NCBI RefSeq assembly: GCF_001625195.1
Contig: NC_054390.1
Span: 7,971,222 to 8,035,221, forward strand
Source: Drechmeria coniospora
Taxonomy: Eukaryota; Ascomycota; Sordariomycetes; Hypocreales; Ophiocordycipitaceae
DNA: 64,000 nucleotides
Direction of reading: 5' to 3'
Shown here: positions 1 to 10,779 of the stretch, one piece after another
Layout: the number at the start of each line of letters is the position of its first letter
How positions within the stretch are numbered: position 1 is the first letter of the stretch
The notes under the pieces: model-generated
Database searches by the model: none
Told to the model about the DNA's origin: nothing
Seen by the model: the letters and a program-made list of their open reading frames with translations, nothing else
Program-made: the position numbers and the translations under genes

Positions 1-1725
1 ATGCCTGCTGACCAATGGCCGCACTGCAAAGGTCATTCGTGGTTATTCCGAAGATGCCCAACCAGCGAGCTCGCCAGCCTCTCAATTTCATCCTCGGTGG
101 TCTCGGTAGTTGGAATCAGCCATGGGAATGAGACGGAGATGAGATACGAGAGTTGAAGATTTGATACGAGAGAGTTGGGAGATCAGATACAGAGTTGGGG
201 GGGAGGGAGGCGACGTGTGCTAGGTGGCGTGGCTGTGGTATGCGCGGCGAATGCTCGGTACAATTGGTAATTCGCTGTAGCGGGTAATACAAAAGGTACC
301 TGTTTTAGGCACCAAGGGATGGCGGGGTACCTACAACGTGCGTGCCCGAGAGGGATTAGCAGGTCGCCCAATAGCGATAAGGATTCCCCATAATAGCAAC
401 GAAATATGCCGACTTGGGCATCAAGAGATGAATCACTTGCACATGACATGCTTCCAGGTAGAGCATGCACTCGTAACCACTGGGGCTTGGAGAGTCGAGG
501 CAGCGGCGGCCCGGGGAGTTCATGATCGGGTGACGGGATAACTGGGTAACTGGAGGTGGGTGACTGGATAATTGCAACTACAACTACGGAGTACGGAGTA
601 CTAGGTAAATAATTACAGTGCATGACTGGGTGGGTGACTGGACAACTCAGCGACTGGACAACTGGGTGACGGGTGACAGGTGACAGGTGGGGGGGGGGCC
701 GGGGGGGGGCGATCGGAAATCTGAGGAGGAAGTGGCATCCAGGGACCAGGAACCGCCAAGTCAAGGAAGGGGAAGGCGGGGCGGGGGGGGGACGGGCCAG
801 GCGTCGCCACCAGCGCCAGGCATGGACGGCGCGGCGCCCCAACCCCCCTGCCGGGACCCGTGATTGGCTTGCCGTCAACGACACCGGTACGTCACCCCTC
901 GGTAGTGGAGGGCAGGTTGGATGCAGCAACTGGTCCACGCAGCGTCGGCATACCCCAAGACGTCTACCGGCATCGAAAGCTGCCAGGAACAAAAGAAAAA
1001 AAAGAAAATGCTCAGACCGTCGCGGTGATAGTTGCAAACGTAGCGTGGGCGAACGGACCAGATAGAGGTACGCGGTTGAGAGATGAAAAAAGGAAGGCAA
1101 CGGCGCTTCCAAACAGATATGTAGTCGAACATATCCATACATGCCCTCGCGAGGTCGAATGTCTCTCGCACTTGTCCCGCGTGCTCTCCTTCCTTCCTTC
1201 CGTGCTCGCTTCCTTCCTTTCGTTCATTCACTCATCGTTCATTCCTTCATTCATTCATTCATTCATTCATTTATTTTCTCCGCTCCTCCATCCTCGTCCT
1301 CACCGTCCATTACACTCTCCATCGTCGCTTGAACATCCGCGTCGTCATCCTTCTGCACAGCCTGCGTCCCAGTTGACCTGACCGCCTCTACATTCGTGCC
1401 ACCGCTGGTTTCCCCAGCCTTCTCTCGCCGTCGTTGGTGCCCGTCCTCGCTTTGCCTCCCGGTCGACGGCCTATAGCTGCGCGTGCACGCTATATCGACG
1501 AGAGGAAACCCGAGGGCTATTAAATTGTGCTTCGACAGCCACCCTCCTCCCCTCCATTCTCTTCACTTCCATTCTTCTTCCATCAGGAACCGAATAGATA
1601 CCAAACAACGACAAACGAACACGTTCACGAAAAGCTCCTTCTTAGGCATAGACCTAAGTACAACTCCCATTCCAAACTCGACACGCTCTCGTCAGAGGCG
1701 ACACTTTAACGGACCTTTCTCCGCC
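1..1725. other. Gene-free left edge with simple repeats
   Basis: No convincing gene is visible. Degenerate short repeats related to GTGACTGG and AACTGGGTGAC lie at about 530-690 and are followed by a G-rich tract near 690-710. A TACGGAGTA-type element sits near 592-601. A CATT tetranucleotide run occupies about 1224-1271. Positions 1520-1700 are pyrimidine-rich and probably form the promoter and leader of the glucanase gene that starts at 1726. Confidence 0.6.
1224..1271. repeat. CATT tetranucleotide microsatellite
   Basis: A run of CATT units, interrupted in its first half and near perfect in its second, sits about 450 bp upstream of the beta-glucanase start. It is a simple sequence repeat with no coding role visible. 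Confidence 0.8.
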
Positions 1726-2691
1726 ATGCACCCTCTCACTGCTTTGGTGGCAGGCCTCGGCCTCGCCGCCGCCGGTGTCCCGACGCGGCGGGCGACTACG
1801 ACGTACGGCCTCCAGATCTCGTACGACGGCGCCAACTTCTTTGACGGCTTCGACTTCTTCACGCAACCCGACCCGACGCACGGCTTCGTCCAGTACGTCG
1901 ACCGCGCCGCCGCTCAGCAGGCCGGCCTCATCCGCACGGACGGCGACGGCGCCACGTACATGGGAGTCGACTACAAGACGGTCAACCCCTCGGCCGGTCG
2001 TCAGTCGGTCCGCATCACGTCCAAGCAGGCCTTCACCAAGGGCCTCTTCCTCGCCGACATCAGCCACATGCCCGGCGCCATCTGCGGCGTCTGGCCCGCC
2101 TTTTGGATGTTTGGCCCCAACTGGCCGACGTCGGGCGAGATCGACATCATCGAGGGTGTCCACACGCAAACCTCGGCCATCGTCTCCCTCCACACCGGAC
2201 CCGGCTGCGAGGTGAACAACGCCGGTTCGCTCCAGACGACGTCGATGAGCAAGTTCAACTGTGCCGAGCAGGGCGTCGGCTGCAGCCAGAAGTCGACGGA
2301 CACACAAAACTACGGCAACGGCTTCAACGGCGTCAACGGTGGCGTCTATGCCACCGAGTGGACCTCGGACCACATCGCCGTCTGGTTCTTCCCTCGGAGC
2401 GGCATCCCCGCCGACATCTCGGCCGGACATCCCAACCCTTCCTCGTGGGGGCTTCCTCTGGCCCGCTTCGCCAGCAGCGGCCAGGGCTGCGACATTGACT
2501 CGCACTTTCGCGACAACAATCTCGTCTTCGACACCACCTTTTGCGGCGACTGGGCCGGCGCCGTTTGGGACACGACCCCCGAGTGCAAGGCCAAGGCGAC
2601 GACGTGCACCGAGTACGTTTCCAAGAACCCGGCCGATTTCGAGGACGCCTACTGGAAGGTCAACTCGGTCAAGGTCTACCAGCTGACCGAC

Positions 2692-2723
<32 letters not shown>

Positions 2724-3129
2724 GCCTGCGCCTGCGCCTGCTCCTGCTCCTGCTCCTGCGCCTGCTCCTGCTCCTGCGCCTGCTCCTGCTCCTGCGCCTG
2801 CGCCTGCACCTGCGCCTGCGCCTGTTCCTGCACCTGCTCCTGCGCCTGCTCCCGAGCCCACGTCGGCACCCCCTGTGGACAACAACAACAATAACGATAA
2901 CCACTACACCGGTGGCAATGATGCCAGCGGTGCTCCGGACACCATCGTTGACAGCAAGGGCAACCGCTTCACCAAGCTGGGCAGTTTGGACGCCGATGGC
3001 AACTTGCTCGACAACAACGGCCAACGGGCCGTCGTGGGCACGCTGGATGCCGATGGTAACTTGGTTGCCAAAGTTCGCCGGTCGCGGCCCCGGAGGCTCC
3101 GAAAGCTTTTCCGCCACAACCAAGAGTAA
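1726..3129 (+). CDS. Secreted GH16 endo-1,3(4)-beta-glucanase with Ala-Pro linker
   Basis: A single-exon gene for a 467-residue protein. The start is the only in-frame ATG before the signal peptide (residues 1 to about 18, hydrophobic LTALVAGLGLAAAG). Residues about 25-318 form a glycoside hydrolase family 16 domain. The catalytic block GEIDIIEG gives E138 as nucleophile, D140, and E143 as acid/base, following the typical GVWPAFWMFGP strand. This family cleaves beta-1,3/1,4-glucans such as laminarin or fungal wall glucan, outside the cell. Residues about 323-381 are an almost pure Ala-Pro dipeptide linker encoded by a GCNCCT hexamer array. The C-terminal part (about 382-467) holds an Asn-rich stretch and two copies of LDADGNL, and ends in a basic segment. 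I do not recognise that tail as a carbohydrate-binding module. The family assignment is firm; exact substrate is inference. Confidence 0.92.
2692..2868 (+). repeat. Hexanucleotide GCNCCT array encoding the Ala-Pro linker
   Basis: About 27 near-perfect six-base units (GCTCCT, GCGCCT, GCACCT) lie in frame inside the glucanase gene. All three frames of both strands stay open here, which produces misleading shadow reading frames. Such arrays commonly change length by slippage, so linker length may vary between strains (inference). Confidence 0.9.
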
Positions 3130-4358
3130 CTTGGTTTGATTTCGTTTAATCCATGCTGCGGGCAGCGCGGCAAGAACGAGGCCGTTTTAATGCATGATGA
3201 CATAGCGACGTGGACATTGGACGGCGGACCGGCCTGAGGGTTATCGCCACTTGGCGCGCCCTCGGCACACTTTTGAAAGACTTGGAGCGTGCATCAGCCT
3301 CTTGAATCTTGCGTAATGTTTTCTTTCCTTTTTCGCCCGGGGAGTCTTACCATGTGTACAGGATCTGGCTCTCTCGAGAAGGGGGGGCCCTCTGGGGAGG
3401 TTGCCTGTTGTACATATGGATAGATAGACATTGAACAAAGAATTGCCATCGTCGACCACGAAACATGTCTTTTTCACTATACAGCCTTTGCCCTTGCACG
3501 GATGAGATGCCGCATACACGTGCATCGCATTGCCGCCCTCTCCTCGGCACCTAAGAGGCCGAGGATTGGAACTGGAGACACAAATCGTAGAGGAGCTGTT
3601 CATCTCACGCTACGACAAGTTCCGTCATGCACCAAGTATGCTATTGATGGTATTTTCATGCTTGTGTCTGGTGCCGTACTGATGTGGTTGTGTGAAAGAA
3701 ACGGTTGATACTCACCCAAGACGGCCGTAACACTTGGAGAGGTAGAAAAATACGCTGATATTTCTGCTAGTAAGGCTATGTGCTACGGTGCTGCTTTACA
3801 GCAAACACTGTACCTGTAGGAGTCCATGTTGCTAGGAGAAAGTGATTCCTATCTACGTTGCCTCATTCATGATGTAGCTGTACCGAGTACTACGCACTGA
3901 ACGCACTGCGCGCCAGTATACACTGTGTCTATATGAGTCTAACTTGCTAGGAGCAACTTGTTCCTTGCCATCATGCCCAAGTCAAGTGGTGGATTTTCCA
4001 ATATCACACGCTCAACCCACTGCGTACCAGGTAGTAGGTTTACCGTTCGGTTTACCATTACACGGTACCAATACTTCTACGGCACACGGTACCAGCCCAC
4101 GGTTGACGCCTACTTCAATCAAGTAGGGTTGACCGTCGAGAAATTGAGCGAGGCAGTCCCTCATTATACCGGCAATGTAGATTGTCGTTCACTGAGCCAC
4201 CCAGATGGCCCGACTCACCAGCGTTAAGGAATAATAGGACGAAGAAGAATACCAATAGACCAGTTTTGACCCATCGAACAATAGTTTATTCATTCCTATG
4301 ACCTATCAAGCGGATGCCCTGCAGGCTGTTGCCATTGAGCACGTACGGAGTGCTACCG

Positions 4359-4565
4359 CCTTGGAATATCGGCCTGAAATATCGCCTTGGAATATCGACC
4401 TGGAATATCGCTTTGGAATATCAGCTTGGAATATCGCTTTGGAATATCAGCTTGGAATATCGCCTTGGAATATCGGCCTGGGATATCGGCCTAGAAAATC
4501 ACCTTGAAATATCGCCTTGGAATGTCGCTTGGAATATCGCCTTGAAATATCGCTTCGAATATCGG
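4359..4565 (+). repeat. 13-bp minisatellite, core GGAATATCG
   Basis: About 16 degenerate tandem copies of a 13-base unit built around GGAATATCGCCTT, with variants such as GGAATATCAGCTT and GAAATATCGCCTT. Thirteen is not a multiple of three, so the open frames across it (reading repeated GIS/WNI/LEY) are a by-product of the repeat and not a gene. It lies in intergenic DNA with no gene within 1 kb. Confidence 0.88.
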
Positions 4566-5172
4566 TTGATAAGGCTCTACTTATACTGCTGTCTGTATGC
4601 ACGCGTGTACTGTCAAGTACATATGCAGAAAGTCGAATCATCTGCATGACAAACACAACAGTGATGGTGTGCTGGAACGCAAACCCCTGCTCTGCTGTGC
4701 TCCCTCGGCCGCAGTCCGACACTGGTGCATCATGTCCATCGAAGCGTACCCAAGCGATGAATGACAAACGGCAATGGCACGGTACCAGGGCAGCTGGAGA
4801 GCGAACCGTCGGCAGAGGAAGGGGGGGGGGGGAGGGGTTGCGGTCGTTCTCGGCGAACACAAACTCGTCTATGGAGACTCGCCATCCATCCTTCGGCGGC
4901 CCCCCTCCCTCCTCCCTCCCGAAGCAGGTTCCTTCCGAAAGACCTTACCCACGACCGTTCTTTCCGCCTCTACATGGATGAAGCGAAGTCGTAGAGAGAG
5001 AAGGCACGAGGTACGAGGTACGAGGTACATCTGACACCGCATCGCCGACGCCGCAGGCAGCAGGCTGCCAACCCCCTCTCCTTTTCTCAACTCACGACTT
5101 GCATCACCACACCATCACGGCGCCATCCATCATTCATGTCACCATCCGTACCCTCCACCGGGTGGCTTTTCG

Positions 5173-5600
5173 CCTATCGCCTGCTGCCTGTCGCCTGCTG
5201 CCTGTTGCCTGCTGCCGGTTGCCTGTCGCCGCCCCCGACTTGAGGCAGAACATATGTACAGTGCAGCGCACGACGCAGATGGGCTGTGCTCGGGTCCGCA
5301 CTGGCACTCGCATCCTGTCGTGCCTGCCCTCGCAGATGACCACGGCGTGCCGTGCCGAGGCGCATGCATGTCACGTCGCATGAGAGTGAGATGAGGCCGC
5401 TCATCCATGCACCAAGCACTGTTCATGGCCATGTCGAGCTTTCTGCTCACGTCACGTCATACGGTGATTCGGACCCGAGCACCGCCCAATCTGCGTACTT
5501 CGCTGCACTGTACATGTGTTCTGCCTCGCGTCGGGGGCGGCGACAGGCAACCGGCAGCAGGCGACAGGCAGCAGGCGACAGGCGACAGGCGGCAGGCGAC
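5173..5600. repeat. Large imperfect inverted repeat (arms about 126 bp, loop about 171 bp)
   Basis: The left arm 5173-5298 and the right arm 5470-5600 are reverse complements with roughly ten mismatches. Shared landmarks are the CTGCCGGTTGCCTGTCGCC block, GAGGCAGAACA, TGTACAGTGCAGCG and TGCTCGGGTCCG. The outer end of each arm is itself a degenerate repeat of CGCCTGCTGCCTGT-type units. No target-site duplication or transposase is seen. The right arm ends about 210 bp before the start of the small secreted protein gene, so it lies in or near that promoter. Confidence 0.85.
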
Positions 5601-5813
5601 AAGGCACCCGGTCGTGGGCGCGGTGAACAAGACAGCCACGGCTCCCTCGTCGAGCCTTCTCCTCTCCTCCTCTCTCCTCCTCAGAAATCACGCGCTGTTG
5701 CCGGAACGCAGCATTTCTACCCGTTCAGTTTCCATACAGAGTACAGGGACACGAGGGATAGCATACAGAGGGGCAGTGGACGAGACAAGAGAAGCAGACC
5801 AGCACACGCAATC

Positions 5814-6179
5814 ATGCCCTCCACCACCACCAAGGCCCTCATCCTCTTCGCCGCCTCGGCCCTCGCGGCCGTCATCTACCCCCCCGGCGAGGGCAGCAGC
5901 AGCAGCCACGCCAAAGTCCAGGTGCCCGAGACGGCGCCCCGCCAGACGGCATGGCGAACTCATCACGGTCCCCTTCCCGCCGCCGTCACGCCGACGGTGA
6001 CCCTCCCCATCGCCTGCGATTACAGCTACTGCGACGGCTCCACGTCGTGGTGCTTCTACTGGGCCGGAGTCACCTCGTACGACCCTTTCCGAGGACCTGT
6101 CCCTGGCGAGACGAGAGTCGAGCTCGGTCCGTGCACCGTCCCCCCACCGCCTCCGCCAGCGCGTACCGGCCACTCGTGA
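5814..6179 (+). CDS. Small secreted cysteine-containing protein
   Basis: A single-exon gene for 121 residues. An N-terminal signal peptide (about residues 1-19, ALILFAASALAA) is followed by a linker and a short region with four Cys: ACDYSYCDGSTSWCFYWAG and a later GPCTV. The spacing C-x4-C and the C-F-Y-W-A-G block suggest two disulphides in a secreted peptide. The C-terminus is a proline run. Similar small secreted proteins are widespread in plant- and insect-associated ascomycetes, but I do not know a function for this one. It stands alone, with a large inverted repeat directly upstream. The start is the first ATG ahead of the signal peptide. Confidence 0.72.
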   Translation: MPSTTTKALILFAASALAAVIYPPGEGSSSSHAKVQVPETAPRQTAWRTHHGPLPAAVTPTVTLPIACDYSYCDGSTSWCFYWAGVTSYDPFRGPVPGETRVELGPCTVPPPPPPARTGHS

Positions 6180-6652
6180 GCAGCTCATGAGTTCCACTGG
6201 TCCCGTGGCAACACGGCCGACGGAGAGTGGCATTGCCTGGCACCATAGGTAGTGCTTCTAGCGGAGACTGTTATGTCCAGGAGCGCATGCGGGCTTGGTG
6301 GGAACGGCAGGCCTACCGAGTGCCACTTGTGAAAGGGACGGGGTCGCATATCTGGGGGCTCTTGGGCAGGAAAGGGGTCGCCGCGAGGGTCGTCGGAGCC
6401 AATACGTTCCTCACGACATCCGATGGCATGGCCCTTCGACACTGGCGAATCAAGGCAGGGTTGGATACGGGCCCCCTTTTAGGTAGTATTGATTCGGTCG
6501 ATCGAGCATAGTTCTTCTCAATCTCGTCACAACGGGCCGATCTTCTATCCAATCGAGTAGTAGACCAACCAGTTCCATGATGCGACGACGCTTGCGCCCA
6601 TCTGGAGCTGCCATGGCTCAGCCGTGGCTGGACCGCTCACAATCGGCGCGCC
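6180..6652. other. Intergenic, nothing recognisable
   Basis: This 473-bp stretch lies between the secreted protein gene and the 3' end of the transporter gene, which converge. It probably carries both 3' untranslated regions. No repeat or RNA gene was seen. Confidence 0.6.
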
Positions 6653-8479
6653 TCATGCTGCTTCCTCTACACTCTCCTCCGGCCCGTCATCGTTGATTTT
6701 AGACGCAAAGTAAGAGGCTCCAAGCACGCAAGCGCCGCCGAGGGCCATGACGGTGGCGAAGCTGCGGTCGCCGGGAGTTCCGCGAGGCTTCTGCCAAATC
6801 TTGAAGACGGCGCTCGACCCCACCGTGGCGAGAATCTGCGGCACGGCAATCGCCATGTTGTGAATGCCCAAGATGACACCGGCTTGGTCCACCTCGCTCG
6901 ATGCTCCGGTGCCGTCATCGGCTGGTCCGACAACACGGCGGGAGGAGGCGGGGTCGAGGCTCGAGTCTGGGTGCGGTCCCCGAACTCGGAGCCTTCTCGC
7001 TCGCTCGGCGGCGTCACGTCGACGAATCTCGGTACCGATGATGGCCCACGGCGCCCAGAGTGCCATGGCCCAGGTAACGCCCGTCACGCCGATGAGAGCG
7101 GTGGCCGCCTCGACCGAGCCAACGAAGGGGGCACAAAACATTGCGGCGGCGTAGAGGAAAAGAGAGGCAAGCCAAGCTCGCTTCAAGGTGAAGCCAGGAA
7201 TCTTCAAACGGTCCAAGTACGAGACGTCGTTGCCGTCGTTGGCCTTCAGGGCATCCAACCTCCCGCTTCGGGGGCCGGCTGCGACCTGCGGATGAGCCGA
7301 GGTTGGTGCGATGAAGATCGGGAGAAAAAGGTTGGTCGAAAGGCTGACGATGGCGTTGATGAGCAGGGCAAAGGTTCCCATCCGCGTCGCTTCCTCGTAC
7401 AGCGCGTCGAGCTCGGCCGGCGCCATGTGGGGGTCTCTCCTCAGAAAGGGTTGGACATAAATCTCGCCAATGTACGACGAGGTGTAGAAGAGGAGCGGGA
7501 AGAAGCCTATCCAGGCGCAGAACTGAACCTCACACACTCGCTTGGTTCGGGGTGGAAGGCGCTTGATGGACTGGAAGATTCGGAAGAAAAAGACGACAAC
7601 GCCAGGCGTCCTCGTCGCGGGACTTTCACCGGCTCGGGGATCGCTTTCGTGCACGGCGGAGGCGCTCAGGGCTATCGTCAGGGTCAGGGCGATGCAGGCA
7701 ATGGCACAGAGAACCTTGAACTGGGTATCGCCGAAGAACCACAGGTGGGCAGGGAGGTTGGCGTATCCGGCAACGAAGCCCACGATGTTCCCCACGCCGG
7801 TGAGTCGGCTGGCCATGGCGTTGGCGAGCTCCTGCTGGTGGGCCGGCGCGCAGTCGACGATGAAGGCTCGGATGGCGGCCTGGACCGTGTTGATGGCGAC
7901 GTCCAGGAGGTAGATTCCGGCCACGGCGGCGACGATGACGGCGACCTCGACTCCGCGAGAAGCAGGATCGGCGCCCAAGAGGGCCAGGACGCCTCCGACG
8001 ATTTCCTTGACCCAGGCAAGGAACAAAAGGCCGGCGACGGTGGCGACGGACCCGGCCACCATAAAGGGCCTGCGCCTGCCCCAGGGCAACCGGCAGTTGT
8101 CGCTCAGGATGCCGACGTAGGGCACCACTATGGTGCCTGTCAGAGGGCCGGCGAGCCAGACGAGAGCCATGAGCGACTTGCTGAGGCCGAGAGACAGCAG
8201 GTAGGGCGAGCCGTTGGACAGCTCGACGGACCAGGCAATCTGCAGCCCGGCGACGCCGATGGTCAGCATCGTCATGTACCAGAGGCTCCCGGTGGCCTGC
8301 GTCTCGTCGACGACACCTGGAGGGCCGCCTGCGCGGGACCGATGGCGGCCGAGGAGGGGCGAGTGTTGGTCGTCCATCCGGTCAAGGTCTCGGCCGAGGT
8401 CACCATGACCTGGCCAGGGACGAGGCGGCGGCAGCCTACCGGCGTCATCCGCATCGTCGGACGGCAATGAGGAGGCCAT
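6653..8479 (-). CDS. Sucrose/alpha-glucoside-type H+ symporter (GPH/SLC45 family)
   Basis: A single exon for 608 residues. The start chosen at 8479 gives MASSLPSDDADD; an upstream in-frame extension lacks conservation and is rejected. A hydrophilic N-terminus of about 80 residues precedes about twelve predicted membrane helices beginning at SLWYMTMLTIGVAGLQIAWS. The loop after helix 2 carries SDNCRLPWGRRRPF, the RxWGRRRP signature of plant SUT sucrose carriers, human SLC45 and fission yeast Sut1. The region around AINTVQAAIRAFIVDCAP matches the helix 4-5 signature of the same family. Known members move sucrose or maltose with protons across the plasma membrane or vacuole. The family is clear; substrate and membrane are inference. 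Confidence 0.88.
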   Translation of the reverse strand: MASSLPSDDADDAGRLPPPRPWPGHGDLGRDLDRMDDQHSPLLGRHRSRAGGPPGVVDETQATGSLWYMTMLTIGVAGLQIAWSVELSNGSPYLLSLGLSKSLMALVWLAGPLTGTIVVPYVGILSDNCRLPWGRRRPFMVAGSVATVAGLLFLAWVKEIVGGVLALLGADPASRGVEVAVIVAAVAGIYLLDVAINTVQAAIRAFIVDCAPAHQQELANAMASRLTGVGNIVGFVAGYANLPAHLWFFGDTQFKVLCAIACIALTLTIALSASAVHESDPRAGESPATRTPGVVVFFFRIFQSIKRLPPRTKRVCEVQFCAWIGFFPLLFYTSSYIGEIYVQPFLRRDPHMAPAELDALYEEATRMGTFALLINAIVSLSTNLFLPIFIAPTSAHPQVAAGPRSGRLDALKANDGNDVSYLDRLKIPGFTLKRAWLASLFLYAAAMFCAPFVGSVEAATALIGVTGVTWAMALWAPWAIIGTEIRRRDAAERARRLRVRGPHPDSSLDPASSRRVVGPADDGTGASSEVDQAGVILGIHNMAIAVPQILATVGSSAVFKIWQKPRGTPGDRSFATVMALGGACVLGASYFASKINDDGPEESVEEAA

Positions 8480-8859
8480 TTCTAGATGAGCCGTCGGGGA
8501 CGTGGAGATGGATGCCGCGAGTGGTCCTGGCCGCGGCGCAAGCTGACGCAGGCGCTGCGGCAGCAAGCCGAGCACATGACACCGGACGGCGTTGGGGCCG
8601 GACGGAGAAGGGGGTTGATGGTCAGACGCGGCTCGTCGGGAACGGACCGGTTTCACTGCGTGACAGCCGCCGTTGGTGCCGGAAAGGCTGCCTGCGAGGC
8701 AATGGAAATTGTCCCGTCGTGGCCACGGCGGGTGCAGGACGTAGGGGAACTGGTGGTTGAGAAGGTTGAGGTCACGCAGCAAGGTGCATCACTGCCAAGG
8801 TGTGCTGGCGTTGCAGCAGCCGCAAGTAAGGCGATTCGAGCTGGTACAGGTACATGCCT

Positions 8860-9290
8860 CCCTAGTGGGAACGTACTACTACCAGTAAGTAGAGTACCTA
8901 GGTACGGAGAGGTAGGTAGGCAGGAACGGAGTTTTAGGTACCTACTAGGTATTACATAAGTACGGCGCACAGTACAAGTACTTACTGTACAAGTAATAAT
9001 AGAATACTTACATGCAAGTTAAGGGCAAGTGCAGCACGGAGTGCAGCTATAATACAGTACTGCTTAGGTAGTATTACCGTATCCGTACTCCGTACTCCGT
9101 ACAGTGCTTGTACTTGTAACCACGGAGTAATTACATGTTTATAAGTAATGCTTGCATGCGGTACCGGAAAGTAAGTAAGTACTCCGTACTCTGTACAGTT
9201 CTGCTAGATACGGTGCCCTCTACGGAGTGCTACAGTCGCTAGACAAACGTGACGATTCCATTTTGGTAGCGCTACGGAGTACTCCGTACT
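8860..9290. repeat. GTAC-rich repeat island
   Basis: Dense short motifs of the type GTACTTAC, TACGGAGTA, TACTCCGTA and AAGTAAGTA. It includes a perfect 16-bp palindrome, TACGGAGTACTCCGTA, at 9273-9288, made of two units head to head. Confidence 0.8.
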
Positions 9291-10779
9291 ATTATTATTA
9301 TCACTTATTACTGTACAAAGTAAATCGACATTTTTGCCACTCCACTATACATGTACTTGTCGTACCCACTAATTGTCAACGCAGCTACCCTGGAGAGCCT
9401 CCATTTCGTCCGAGTGCAGATGCGAGCAAGTATGAAAAGCACGAATGCGAATATGCCTCTGTCAAGGTGTCTTGCGTCTGACGTCATGCATAAGCAACCT
9501 GTTGAGGGCTGGAGGCGCATGGGTTGTTAGTGATCGGCATGCCATGATGTCACTCTGCTCGGATGCAATCGTCCGTTACCCTTGCCCCTGGTGAGTTCCG
9601 TTCGAGTTTAGCACGGGTCGGACGAGCAACGAGGAAGATGCTAGGGACATGCTTTGAACCGACACCTCCGCATCGCACGCTCCACAGCGTCTACATCCTG
9701 CGCCCACGATCATGGCAAGGACGAATGGCAACGCCCGTTCCACTGGGTGATGATCCCTGGACTGCTGCTGCCGGCGATGGCCAGCAAGACGAATGGGCAT
9801 CACCGCTCGGTAGCCTGTCCAGCCGGATGGCAGTGGCATGGCACTCCGGACACCCCGCGCGTCATCGATGGAGTGACGGCCCCGGACGATGTGGCACTAC
9901 GTAGACGGTGTCAACTCCCGGACCGCCACCGGGGCGGTGGCCGGCGATGTGCTTCCGTGCTCGGTGCGGAGTGCGGGTGTGTGGTTGCCTCGGCCTTCCG
10001 GGGAACGACCATCAACGAATACTAGCAGCCGGCAAGTGCCCATCGCTACGTTGTGCCGAGGCAGGCGAGCGTGCGAGCTCGTTTTCGTACACCAACTTGG
10101 ATGTCGTTGTCGGCAGGGCCCGCCGAGTGGACGGTTCCGTGCTGACCCGCGTGGCTGGATGCGGCTGTTGCGTCGGCGAGTGAACGAGGTGAGCTGTTCG
10201 CCCCCGCCCCCCACCGACCGCCGAGGCCCCTCCGCCGCACGGTCTCGTTACATCTCTTGACTTTGGAGGCTGGTGGCCAAACCGTGCATGCTGTATTGTT
10301 GTGACGCCTCTGATGAACCGACGAAGCGCCACGCACGTCGACGTCGCCTTCGCCGTCGGCCTTTTTTTTTTTTTTAGTTTTCTTTTTGTTCTTTTGTCCT
10401 TTTTTCTCGTCACACGAGGCCAAGCACCGCCTGGTGATGAGATGGCCGTTTCATGGCTGTAGCTGTGACGTCTCCGACGCCGCGTGCGGAGGGGGTGAAG
10501 CTGGACGATGTTCCGTGGCCGGAAATGGCGGTCGTGAAGCGAAGCGCGCGAGCACGGAAGCGTGTGCGTCGCCGTCGGGCGACATCTTGGGTCGGGCAGA
10601 CGAGGCTCACCCAAGAGGTGCGGACCGGAAAATGGCTGGTCCTTCCGTGGCTGACGTGCCTTGGTGCTGCCCCGCGCAGTGCTGTTCGCGTTGGCTCGGC
10701 CCAGCTAAAAGCGCTGTGGAGAGGAGTGCACAGGGGACCCTGCGGGGAGGGGTGGGGTTCCAGAACAGGCAGTACTTAC

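Larger units (their letters stand above)
3130..5813. other. Gene-free interval with minisatellite and inverted repeat
   Basis: No supported gene. 3130-3600 probably contains the 3' region of the glucanase gene. A short open stretch near 3958-4227 begins with TTG and has no recognisable family. The interval contains a 13-bp minisatellite (4359-4565), a G run near 4819-4832 and a large inverted repeat (5173-5600), listed separately. Confidence 0.6.

Noticed and set aside
1..130. Possible exon of a gene entering from the left edge
   Set aside because: One minus-strand frame is open for about 30 codons (EDEIERLASSLVGHL) but ends in a stop with no clear splice site or family; the evidence is too short.
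1654..3123. Long open frame on the minus strand across the glucanase gene
   Set aside because: It is a shadow of the GH16 gene, kept open by high GC and the hexamer array; its translation is Arg/Val-rich with no family features.
3958..4227. Possible short gene upstream of the minisatellite
   Set aside because: Starts with TTG, has no ATG in good context, no domain and no splice sites; composition resembles its intergenic surroundings.
4300..4570. Possible CRISPR-like array at the GGAATATC repeat
   Set aside because: The period is 13 bp with no unique spacers, and the organism is a fungus; it is a minisatellite.
8860..9290. Transposon remnant at the GTAC-rich island
   Set aside because: No reading frame for transposase or reverse transcriptase, no terminal repeats and no target duplication could be found; left as a repeat island.
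10012..10614. 200-codon minus-strand frame with Lys-rich stretch
   Set aside because: It overlaps competing frames, its Lys run comes from a poly-T tract, and there is no recognisable domain or splice support.
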